Source: [Haemophilus] felis
GTDB lineage: Bacteria > Pseudomonadota > Gammaproteobacteria > Enterobacterales > Pasteurellaceae
Assembly (NCBI GenBank): GCA_002015125.1
Contig: MUYB01000003.1
Coordinates: forward strand, 1 to 11,706
DNA: 11,706 bases
Reading direction: 5' to 3'
Positions 6,185 to 11,706 of the stretch are shown here, in pieces. A model generated the notes under the pieces. The model was not told where the DNA came from, ran no database searches, and was given only the letters and a program-made list of their open reading frames with translations. Each line of letters opens with the position of its first letter. Position 1 is the stretch's first letter. Made by a program: the position numbers and the translations under genes.

Positions 6185-6353
6185 TTGGGGTCGCCTTTGA
6201 CCAGTTGCGACCACACAAAAACCATTGCCGTACAAGGCGCCACCCCAAGCAAAATCATACCTGCAATGTACTCGCCTGCCGATTGTTCATCTACCCAGCC
6301 AGCAAAAAACACCTTAAAAAACAACCAGCCCACAAGTGCCATCGTAAAAGGCT
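6137..6353 (-). pseudogene. acr3: acr3 internal fragment (copy 3), decayed
   Basis: Minus-strand sequence aligns to about 4585-4805 of the main acr3 copy and includes the essential-cysteine region ([25 protein letters not shown]). It is more diverged than copy 1. The codon after DPNYTLV, Gln in copy 2, is TAA here. Both ends are abrupt: the left end joins the dehydrogenase fragment near 6136, and the right end passes near 6353 into sequence downstream of cueR. It has neither start nor natural end and cannot be functional. Confidence 0.82.
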
Positions 6354-6390
6354 GTTATCAAGCTATGACATTCATCTGCTTTGATGGTGG

Positions 6391-6780
6391 TTAAAAATTG
6401 CCCAAGCCTTTTAAGATGGGGCAGTCGGGATTGTCATCGCCCCCGCAGGCATCGCTCCACGCTTGCAGGGTGTGTTGCATTGATTTTAACTCTTTGATTT
6501 TATTGGACAAAAAATCAATATGACTGGCGGTGAGCGTTTTGACCTGAGCACTTGTGCGGTGTGGATTGTCTTGCAGTGCCAAAAGCTCGCCAATCTGTGC
6601 AAGCGAAAAACCGACGCTGCGGGCTTTGGCGATGAATTTTAGCCGAGCGATGTCATTGGAGTTATAAATCCGATAACCTGCTTCACTGCGTGATGGGTTA
6701 ATTAATAAGCCTGCTTTTTCATAATCACGGATTTGTTTGACGGAAAGTTGGGTAGATTTAGACGCTTGTCCGATGTTCAT
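6391..6780 (-). CDS. cueR: CueR-type copper-responsive MerR regulator
   Basis: A 129-residue MerR-family activator with an N-terminal winged helix-turn-helix (about residues 1-68) and a dimerisation helix. The C-terminal loop ACGGDDNPDCPI places cysteines at 112 and 120, and Ser77 is present. All three match E. coli CueR and mark the monovalent-ion (Cu(I), Ag(I)) branch. ATG at 6780 has AAGGAG at the right distance. The gene is divergent from a 12-cysteine metallothionein, with a TTGACC-N19-TATGAT promoter between them. It is also a good candidate to act on the similar promoter of the DUF411-oxidase operon at about 11029-11059. The frame is intact and the family assignment is strong. Confidence 0.92.
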   Translation of the reverse strand: MNIGQASKSTQLSVKQIRDYEKAGLLINPSRSEAGYRIYNSNDIARLKFIAKARSVGFSLAQIGELLALQDNPHRTSAQVKTLTASHIDFLSNKIKELKSMQHTLQAWSDACGGDDNPDCPILKGLGNF

Positions 6781-6834
6781 TGTTGCTCCTTATTGAGTGG
6801 TGTGTAAAAAAATGTTATCAAGTAAAAATAACCT

Positions 6835-6865
6835 TTGACCCTAACGCAGGGTTAGGGTTTATGAT
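6835..6865 (+). promoter_or_regulatory. CueR-type promoter/operator of the metallothionein gene
   Basis: -35 TTGACC (6835-6840), a 19-bp spacer and -10 TATGAT (6860-6865). The spacer carries a clear dyad, CCCTAAC ... GTTAGGG (7-bp arms). This matches the architecture of CueR-activated promoters such as those of copA and cueO. Confidence 0.88.
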
Positions 6866-6871
6866 GCGCAC

Positions 6872-6923
6872 ATCAAAACAAAAAAGCAATGCTTTTAATC
6901 GCTTAAAAGCACTTTGTTTTGAT
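6872..6923 (+). promoter_or_regulatory. Structured 5' leader of the metallothionein mRNA
   Basis: An outer perfect 11-bp stem (atcaaaacaaa 6872-6882 with tttgttttgat 6913-6923) encloses an inner perfect 8-bp stem with a 4-base loop (GCTTTTAA 6891-6898, TTAAAAGC 6903-6910). The inner GCTTTT can instead pair with an upstream AAAAGC (6882-6887), so two exclusive folds exist. The structure lies between the -10 and the ribosome site (GGAG 6946-6949). Confidence 0.6.
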
Positions 6924-6957
6924 AATCCACTTTAACTTAACATTCGGAGAAACTGTT

Positions 6958-7107
6958 ATGAACGCTGATTTTGTTCAAAACCGACACGCCCATTGCGACT
7001 GCCAGTCTTGCACGGGGCAAAACTGCCGTCCGGACTGCCAATGCCAAAACGGCAAGCCCTGCATTTGTGATGACTGCACTTGCAACGGCTGTGCGTGTGA
7101 ATCGTAA
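6958..7107 (+). CDS. Cysteine-rich bacterial metallothionein, copper-linked
   Basis: A 49-residue protein with 12 cysteines (13, 15, 18, 23, 27, 29, 35, 37, 40, 42, 45, 47), including five Cys-X-Cys pairs, plus His10 and His12 before the first cluster. No aromatic residue occurs except Phe5. This is the composition of a metallothionein that wraps several Cu(I), Ag(I), Zn(II) or Cd(II) ions in thiolate clusters in the cytoplasm. ATG 6958 is chosen because GGAG lies 8 bases upstream. The in-frame ATG at 6919 falls inside the leader hairpin. Position behind a CueR-type promoter, divergent from cueR, indicates copper induction, in contrast to the zinc-linked SmtA group. I do not recognise it as a named family member. 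The metal specificity is inferred from context. Confidence 0.82.
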   Translation: MNADFVQNRHAHCDCQSCTGQNCRPDCQCQNGKPCICDDCTCNGCACES

Positions 7108-7125
7108 AACCAAATAGTGAAATGG

Positions 7126-7156
7126 ACATTGGGCGAATCTGTCATTTGCCCAATGT
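7126..7156 (+). terminator. Hairpin between metallothionein and lipoprotein genes
   Basis: ACATTGGGC (7126-7134) pairs perfectly with GCCCAATGT (7148-7156) around a 13-base loop. No T run follows, so it may be an mRNA-stabilising or processing hairpin rather than a terminator. It is located 19 bp after the metallothionein stop. Confidence 0.4.
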
Positions 7157-7187
7157 TATCAATGCCCATTTTGACAATGAGAATCCA

Positions 7188-7616
7188 ATGACATTCATCA
7201 AAAACCGTGCCGTACATCTTGTCGCTGCCGCTGTTGTTTTGGCGACTTTAACCGCTTGTGCCGACGGCAAAAACGAAGTGCCGACGCACTCGATGGTGGG
7301 CAAAAATAACCACACCCAAACCACCTACGACAGCCCAAATAACCAAAACGGGCACGCAGAGATGAACCACGCCCATATGAACCACTCTGCTATGGCGATG
7401 GACACTCAAAATGCTCCGCCCCATACCTAAGCCTATCTTGCAATGATGAACAAGATGGGCGATGAGATGAGCAAAGCGGGCAATCTTGCCGATGCTGATA
7501 CCGCTTTTGCCAAAGGTATGATTCCGCACCATATCGGAGCAGTTGAGATGGCAAAAGTACAGCTTGAATTTGGCAAAGACGAAACAATGAGAAAACTTGC
7601 CCAAGCGATTAGCCAG
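7188..7616 (+). pseudogene. DUF305 lipoprotein, nonsense-interrupted and truncated by an IS element
   Basis: The first part (7188-7430) begins MTFIKNRAVHLVAAAVVLATLTAC, a lipoprotein signal with lipobox LTAC (Cys24), followed by a His/Met-rich region (HAEMNHAHMNHSAMAMD) that would suit copper binding in the periplasm. A TAA at 7428-7430 interrupts the frame after NAPPHT. The same frame then continues as AYLAMMNKMGDEM and the DUF305 core FAKGMIPHHIGAVEMA, with its His pair, up to about KLAQAI (7611-7616). There it becomes IS3-family transposase sequence, so the last part of DUF305 is lost. DUF305 proteins often sit beside copper genes. The start was placed at 7188 because it produces the signal peptide. 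It is not functional as it stands, though the secreted N-terminal 80 residues could still be made. Confidence 0.82.
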
Positions 7617-7826
7617 TGGTTGCAAGCCTTTGAAAAACAAGGTATAAACGGCTTATTTCCAAAGCCGAAAGGACGACCAGCAATGAAACCGAAATACCCG
7701 AAAATGCCTCCCTCACCCAAAACCGAAGAAGAACGCCTGCGTTATCGGATTTTGGAACTGGAAGCGGAGAATGCTTACCTAAAAAAGTTGCGGGAACTCA
7801 ACCAAGCAAAAATGCGGAAAAAGTAG
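7614..7826 (+). pseudogene. IS3-family orfA, 3' part, fused to DUF305 remnant
   Basis: The frame that leaves DUF305 continues as SQWLQAFEKQGINGLFPKPK, a typical IS3 (IS150-like) orfA segment, then a charged coiled-coil region (EEERLRYRILELEAENAYLKKLREL) and ends at the TAG 7824-7826. The coiled coil is the leucine-zipper-like part that holds OrfA and OrfAB together. A GGAAAAAG stretch at 7816-7823 is placed where these elements use a programmed -1 frameshift into orfB. The first helix-turn-helix is lost. Confidence 0.78.
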
Positions 7827-7831
7827 CCATC

Positions 7832-8659
7832 ATGAAAATGTTGAGGGTAAATTTTTCCTTGGAAATATTACTCCATTTGACAGGTTTAAAACGCTGTTCA
7901 TTCTTTTATCATTTACAGCTTAAAATTGATAAAAATGTGGCAATTAGGCAGGAAATTGTTGAGATTTATCGCAAAAATGACGGCAATTATGGCTATCGTC
8001 GTATTACGTTAGCATTGCGAAAAATGTTCGGTGCAATTAACCATAAGCGTGTGCAAGCGATAATGCAACAGCTTGATTTAAAAGGAAAATGTAAGCAGAG
8101 AAAATATCGTTCTTACAAAGGCGAAGTGGGTAAAATTGCCGAGAATTTATTGCGACAGGATTTTCACACAAACACTCCAAATGAAAAGCTCGTCACGGAT
8201 ATTACCGAGTTTAAATGTGCGGAAGGCAAACTTTATCTTTCGCCGATTAAGGACTTATTTAATGGCGAAATTATCGCCTATGACCTTGCCCGAAGCCCAA
8301 ACTTTGAGCAAATAATGCGAATGATGAAACAAGCTGTCGCAAAGCTCCCGCAAGGAGCAAGCCTGATTTTACATTCCGACCAAGGATGGCAATATCAGAT
8401 GGCAGGTTATCAGGCGATATTGAAACAAAATGGCATCGTGCAAAGTATGTCAAGAAAAGGAAATTGCTTGGATAACAGTGCGATGGAAAGCTTTTTCGGG
8501 CGATTGAAGACGGAATGTTATTTTGGTAAACGATTTGAAACATTTGAGCAACTCGAACAAACTATTCACAAATATATTCATTATTACAATCACGAGCGTA
8601 TTCAAGTGAGACTAAAAGGGCTAAGCCCTGTGCAATACAGAACTCAGTCCTTGAATTAA
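7832..8659 (+). CDS. IS3-family transposase OrfB
   Basis: A 275-residue integrase-core transposase. A HTH_21-type region (EIVEIYRKNDGNYGYRRITLAL) precedes the catalytic domain. The DDE triad is visible: D123 in VTDITEF, D183 in LHSDQGWQYQ and E219 in NSAMESFFGRLK, with the 35-residue D-E spacing typical of the family. The ending YNHERIQVRLKGLSPVQYR is also typical. The frame is intact. It is normally expressed as a fusion through a -1 shift at the end of orfA, which here lacks its beginning, so active transposase is unlikely to be produced. Confidence 0.92.
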   Translation: MKMLRVNFSLEILLHLTGLKRCSFFYHLQLKIDKNVAIRQEIVEIYRKNDGNYGYRRITLALRKMFGAINHKRVQAIMQQLDLKGKCKQRKYRSYKGEVGKIAENLLRQDFHTNTPNEKLVTDITEFKCAEGKLYLSPIKDLFNGEIIAYDLARSPNFEQIMRMMKQAVAKLPQGASLILHSDQGWQYQMAGYQAILKQNGIVQSMSRKGNCLDNSAMESFFGRLKTECYFGKRFETFEQLEQTIHKYIHYYNHERIQVRLKGLSPVQYRTQSLN

Positions 8660-8687
8660 CGTAGTCTAACTTTTTGGGGGCAGATCA

Positions 8688-8826
8688 ATAATTAAATTTT
8701 GTAAAAATAAATCATAAAAAACCAAGAGAAGAAAATACTCACTTTTATTAAAGCATCAAGACCATAAAATATTATCTATATAACCGGAAAGTGAATTACC
8801 AGATGGGTTATTAAATAAGTTCATAT
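8688..8826. other. AT-rich stretch with no recognisable gene
   Basis: Between the IS3 end and the acr3 remnant, the sequence is strongly AT-rich and I see no coding region, RNA gene or clear promoter in it. Confidence 0.5.
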
Positions 8827-8907
8827 GTAGCCACTGTTATCGGTGTATTGGTTGAAGTGCCTGTGATGCTTTCACTTGTTGCGTTGTTAAATCGTTGGAA
8901 TAAATAA
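8827..8907 (+). pseudogene. acr3: acr3 C-terminal fragment (copy 4)
   Basis: Plus-strand codons read [26 protein letters not shown] and then a TAA (8905-8907). This matches the last membrane segment of Acr3 (compare [23 protein letters not shown] in copy 2). It is in the opposite orientation to the other three fragments and is clearly a different allele. It is followed by its own terminator. The rest of the gene has been lost, probably in the event that brought or deleted DNA at the IS3 element. Confidence 0.75.
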
Positions 8908-8918
8908 TGACAAGCAGT

Positions 8919-8968
8919 GGGATTTTCGCAATTTACAAATTTTCACGAAAATCCCTCTATTTTTATAG
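8919..8968 (+). terminator. Rho-independent terminator after the acr3 remnant
   Basis: GGGATTTTCG (8919-8928) pairs perfectly with CGAAAATCCC (8946-8955), followed on the plus strand by tctatttttatag. It terminates plus-strand transcription of the vanished ars operon and separates it from the convergent oxidase gene. Confidence 0.82.
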
Positions 8969-8978
8969 TTAGATACCA

Positions 8979-10526
8979 CTATTCCACTTTAAACATCCCC
9001 ATCATACCGAGGTTTTCATGTTCTAAAATATGGCAATGGTACATTTTCAACCCAGTGTGTCCTTGCTTAAAGCGAATAATCACTTTTTCATAAGGGCGCA
9101 AATTGACTACATCTTTTAACGCCCTGCCTTCTGGCTTGAAGGTTTTGCCGTTTAATGTATGTTGAATTACTTCAAATTGAGTGCCGTGTAAATGGAATGG
9201 ATGATCCATATGGCTTTCATTGAAGATTTCCCACTGTTCCACTTCATTCAATTTGGTAACAAAATCAATACGGTTCATATCAAAGGTTTGACCGTTGATT
9301 AAGAACATACCATTCATCATTGGTGGAATAGGGTTATCCGTTGGTGTTGTAGTAGCGTGATGTGTACCGTGATTCATCATTGGCATATTCGTATGGTTCA
9401 TCATTTTTTCACTAAAGCGAATTTGGCGAACCTGCTTTGGCTCATCCCAGTTAGGCAAGGACCTTAAGCTTTCAGGTAACTGAACAGGTTCTGATTTCAC
9501 CTGAATTGTGGCTAAAGTGAGATCTTTAGGCTGTTCTTGCACCATCATCTTACGGCGATCATAATAACCGCTTTGTAAATTGACTGTTCCTTGCGTTTCA
9601 CCCACCATAATCACTTCAACGCGTTCGGCTGGTGTGAGTAGCAGTTCATCAACAGGCGAGCGAGGTTTTTCAAGTAAACCACCTTCGGTACCCACCACAA
9701 TCCATTTCACCCCTGGAATGTTTAAACGAAAATAACGAGCGCTAGTGGCATTCCAAAGGCGAATTCGTTTATTCTTTTTCACTTGAATTTGGGGCTGATA
9801 TTGACCGTTGATTAACACAAATTCCCCCTCACGTCCATTCATCCAATCTAACATTGTGTTTGGTGGAATGGTGCCATCGGCATTTAAACGCAGATCGGAA
9901 ATCACCCAATGTTGTTCAGGAAGGTGTGCAAGGGGATCATTTTTCGCTTTAACAACGAAAGTGCCTGCTAAGCCTTTATAGACTTGTTCGGAAACATGGT
10001 CATGTGGATGAGGGTGGTACCAATATGTCCCAGCACTGCCTTGAGGTAGCGTAAAGCGATAGACTTTTTTCCCTTGCGGTTCAACCATATCCATCGGGTT
10101 ACCATCCGCCTCATTTGGTACATCTAAGCCGTGCCAATGTACTGTTGAGGGTTGTGGTAGGTGATTGATAAATTCAATTTCTACGGTATCGCCTTCAAAT
10201 ACTTCAATTTGTGGTCCTGGTAGTTGTCCGTTATAAGCCCAAAATTCCGTTTCTTTATTGTCTGCGAGGCGAATTTTAATTGGCTCTGCTTTTAAAGTGG
10301 CTTTGAATAGCCCAGCTTGAGTCGATTGATTAGCAAGTTTTTGCAATATCCCATTAAGCGATAAACCTGAAGGCATTGCCTCAGTTGGCATTAGGCCAGT
10401 AGGTACTGAATGCATCATCGCCATATTGCCATGTTGTGCGTGGTTCATCATATTCGCAAGGCTATAAAGCGAGCTACTGGCTAAGCTAATTCCAATTCCA
10501 TAACGTAAAAAATCTCGACGTTTCAT
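8979..10526 (-). CDS. TAT-exported multicopper oxidase (CueO/CopA-like)
   Basis: A 515-residue periplasmic copper oxidase that would oxidise Cu(I) to the less toxic Cu(II), with electrons going to oxygen. The start at 10526 is chosen because it gives a twin-arginine signal (MKRRDFLRYGIGISLA) and a GGGGGGAAAG ribosome site. All four copper ligand motifs are present: HWHG (about 130-133), WYHPHPH (169-175), HPFHLH (442-447) and HCHILEHENLGMM (497-509). Methionine- and histidine-rich stretches occur after the signal (MMNHAQHGNMAMMH) and before the last domain (MMNHTNMPMMNHGTHH), like the CueO Met-rich insert. It follows the DUF411 gene with a 10-bp gap, so the two form one operon. The frame is intact and of normal length. 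Confidence 0.93.
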   Translation of the reverse strand: MKRRDFLRYGIGISLASSSLYSLANMMNHAQHGNMAMMHSVPTGLMPTEAMPSGLSLNGILQKLANQSTQAGLFKATLKAEPIKIRLADNKETEFWAYNGQLPGPQIEVFEGDTVEIEFINHLPQPSTVHWHGLDVPNEADGNPMDMVEPQGKKVYRFTLPQGSAGTYWYHPHPHDHVSEQVYKGLAGTFVVKAKNDPLAHLPEQHWVISDLRLNADGTIPPNTMLDWMNGREGEFVLINGQYQPQIQVKKNKRIRLWNATSARYFRLNIPGVKWIVVGTEGGLLEKPRSPVDELLLTPAERVEVIMVGETQGTVNLQSGYYDRRKMMVQEQPKDLTLATIQVKSEPVQLPESLRSLPNWDEPKQVRQIRFSEKMMNHTNMPMMNHGTHHATTTPTDNPIPPMMNGMFLINGQTFDMNRIDFVTKLNEVEQWEIFNESHMDHPFHLHGTQFEVIQHTLNGKTFKPEGRALKDVVNLRPYEKVIIRFKQGHTGLKMYHCHILEHENLGMMGMFKVE

Positions 10527-10536
10527 TCTTTCCCCC

Positions 10537-10992
10537 CTATTGGTTATAGGATTTGAACACTTCACTTTCACCGTTTTTCTTAATCAAAACAATATCATAA
10601 GGATCTTTGCGTCCGCCGTATGCTTCACCATCCATACCTGGTGAGCCAATCGGCATGCCAGGTGCGGACAAGCCAACTGCATCGGGTTTTTCTGCGAGTA
10701 AATGTTTGATATCTTCAACAGGTACATGCCCTTCAATCACATAGCCATCAATCACTGCCGTGTGGCAAGAAGCGTGTTCATCTTTAATGTTAAAGCGCTT
10801 ATGGGCATCATAATTGCCTGTTTCGTTGACTTTAATCTCAAAACCGTTTTTCTGCATATAGCTGATCCATTCATTACAACAGCCACAAGTCGGGCTTTTC
10901 CACACTTCCATAGAAAGTGTTTGTGCTTGAGCAAAAGCGGTTATGCCTAAACTTAAAAGCAACAATGAGCGGGTGAATTTATGTAATTTCAT
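10537..10992 (-). CDS. DUF411 periplasmic metal-binding protein
   Basis: A 151-residue DUF411 protein with a cleavable signal peptide (about residues 1-23, ending AQA). Family signatures are KSPTCGCCNEW (Cys36, 38, 39), ASCHTAVIDGYVIEGHVP (Cys76, His77) and GLSAPGMPIGSPGM. These Cys, His and Met residues are the probable copper sites. Proteins of this family are found beside multicopper oxidases and copper pumps, and are thought to hold or deliver copper in the periplasm. Start ATG 10992 has AAGGA upstream. It is the first gene of the operon with the oxidase, behind a MerR-type promoter. Its biochemical role is not settled. Confidence 0.9.
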   Translation of the reverse strand: MKLHKFTRSLLLLSLGITAFAQAQTLSMEVWKSPTCGCCNEWISYMQKNGFEIKVNETGNYDAHKRFNIKDEHASCHTAVIDGYVIEGHVPVEDIKHLLAEKPDAVGLSAPGMPIGSPGMDGEAYGGRKDPYDIVLIKKNGESEVFKSYNQ

Positions 10993-11028
10993 AAGATGTC
11001 CTTATTTTTATTGAGATGGAATGGCGCA

Positions 11029-11059
11029 ATGTTAAAGCTTGACCTAGGGTTAAGGTCAA
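11029..11059 (-). promoter_or_regulatory. CueR-type promoter of the DUF411-oxidase operon
   Basis: On the minus strand, -35 TTGACC (11054-11059), a 19-bp spacer and -10 TAACAT (11029-11034). A dyad, CTTGACC ... GGTCAAG (7-bp arms), covers the -35 and spacer. Same layout as the metallothionein promoter. The cueR at 6391 is the only copper sensor in view. Confidence 0.82.
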
Positions 11060-11152
11060 GTAATCTGAAAAAATTCTATCATTTGAAAATTTTTCTCAAA
11101 ATCCTACTGCTTGTAGTAGAGATATGCCAACGTACCATCCACTATTATTTTA

Positions 11153-11706
11153 GGGGCTGACGTAGATTAGCTAGTATGTTAATCTACAAAAATGAAAATA
11201 ACTCATTGTAAATTAAAGAAATCTATACAGAAAAGGCTCCTTGAGTTTTTTGTACTAGAAGTAACAGCTCGTTCAGCAGCGGATTTACTTGGTATTCAGC
11301 CCAATTCAGCGATCTTGTTTTATCGTAAAATCCGTGAGGTCATTAGCTATCATTTAGCACTTGAGGCTGATGAAGTATTTGACGGACAAGTTGAGTTGGA
11401 TGAAAGCTATTTTGGTGGTCATCGCAAGGGAAAACGAGGGCGGGGAGCTGCAGGAAAGGTGGCTGTTTTTGGGGTATTGAAAAGGCAAGGGAAAGTGTTT
11501 ACTGTGGCCGTCAATGATACGAAAACAACAACGCTAATGCCTGTTATAGCAAGGAAAATCAAGCCTGACAGCTGGGTTTATACAGACACTTATCGTAGTT
11601 ATGATGCCCTTGATGTGAGCGAATTTCACCACGAACGAATTAACCATTCGGAACTGTTTGCAGTGAAACAAAATCACATCAACGGCATTGAGAATTTTTG
11701 GAGTCA
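11153..11706 (+). mobile_element. IS1016-type element, 5' part
   Basis: Left inverted repeat ggggctgacgtagattagc (11153-11171) is the exact complement of the repeat ending at 294. Bases 11572-11706 are identical to 1-135. The element is cut by the window edge and is completed by the start of the window. Confidence 0.92.
11192..11706 (+). CDS. IS1016-type transposase, N-terminal part
   Basis: From ATG 11192, 39 bp inside the inverted repeat, an open frame of 171 codons runs off the window: MKITHCKLKKSIQKRLLEFF and onward, with a helix-turn-helix region (about 23-45) and catalytic aspartates in VELDESYFGG and WVYTDTYRSYD. It continues in frame at base 136 of the window to the stop at 274, giving 217 residues. 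The frame is intact, and the element has both ends, so this copy could be active. Confidence 0.92.
   Translation, partial: MKITHCKLKKSIQKRLLEFFVLEVTARSAADLLGIQPNSAILFYRKIREVISYHLALEADEVFDGQVELDESYFGGHRKGKRGRGAAGKVAVFGVLKRQGKVFTVAVNDTKTTTLMPVIARKIKPDSWVYTDTYRSYDALDVSEFHHERINHSELFAVKQNHINGIENFWS

Larger units (their letters stand above)
7611..8687 (+). mobile_element. IS3-family element, 5' end missing
   Basis: The right end is recognisable at 8660-8687: the reverse complement reads tgatctgcccccaaaaagtt and starts with TG, as IS3-family ends do. The left end and the first part of orfA are absent. The transposase frame instead fuses in frame to the DUF305 pseudogene near 7611-7616. This was most likely a deletion that removed the IS left end and the end of the DUF305 gene together. 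The element cannot transpose by itself. Confidence 0.8.

Noticed and set aside
7248..7720. Minus-strand open frames opposite the DUF305 and IS3 orfA region
   Set aside because: The plus strand has lipobox, DUF305 and OrfA motifs. The minus frames show none.
11110..11125. Small hairpin CTACT-gcttgt-AGTAG as a terminator
   Set aside because: The stem is only 5 bp with no T run next to it, too weak to call.
1..11706. Plasmid origin, replication gene, CRISPR array, tRNA or rRNA
   Set aside because: No iterons, Rep-like protein, spaced repeats or RNA genes were found, even though the ends overlap as in a circular contig.

Overview
The window is a mosaic heavy-metal and arsenic resistance region built from mobile-element and gene fragments. 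The left half (about 2465-5540) carries DNA uptake sequences (DUS) of Neisseriaceae. There is one AT-type DUS inverted repeat, three palindromes that read as simDUS on one strand and kingDUS on the other, and one eikDUS-type variant. I saw none of these to the right of 5540. This points to a Neisseriaceae host or donor (Neisseria, Kingella, Simonsiella or Eikenella type), with copper genes that may come from elsewhere, possibly Pasteurellaceae. The species cannot be fixed from the sequence alone.

Layout from left to right: the 3' part of an IS1016-type element (1-294); a second, diverged IS1016-like copy on the minus strand (368 to about 1040) joined to a nitroreductase gene that has lost its 5' end; a quinone-oxidoreductase-like gene broken by two frameshifts (1459-2448); a 3' fragment of the arsenite permease gene acr3 (2501-2872); a divergent MerR regulator and CDF cation exporter pair (2881-3967); an arsR-arsC-acr3 operon on the minus strand (4051-5842) whose acr3 has an in-frame TAG; a 5' fragment of a second oxidoreductase copy fused to an internal acr3 fragment (6014-6353); cueR divergent from a 49-residue, 12-cysteine metallothionein gene (6391-7107); a DUF305 lipoprotein gene with a nonsense codon, fused to a 5'-truncated IS3-family element (7188-8687); a fourth, tiny acr3 C-terminal fragment (8827-8907); a copper operon of DUF411 protein and TAT-exported multicopper oxidase (8979-10992, minus); and the 5' part of the IS1016 element (11153-11706).

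The first 135 bases are identical to the last 135. Joining the ends rebuilds one complete IS1016 of about 713 bp with matching 19-bp inverted repeats and an uninterrupted transposase of 217 codons. The molecule is therefore either a circle (or tandem repeat unit) of about 11,571 bp, or a segment bounded by two direct IS1016 copies. No replication gene is visible.

Functionally, three MerR-type promoters (-35 TTGACC, 19-bp spacer) are visible. One lies in front of the CDF exporter, one in front of the metallothionein and one in front of the DUF411-oxidase operon. CueR is the only visible copper sensor and could control both copper promoters. The arsenic operon keeps an intact regulator and reductase, but its permease looks inactivated. 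Four separate acr3 remnants record repeated acquisition, duplication and deletion of arsenic genes.
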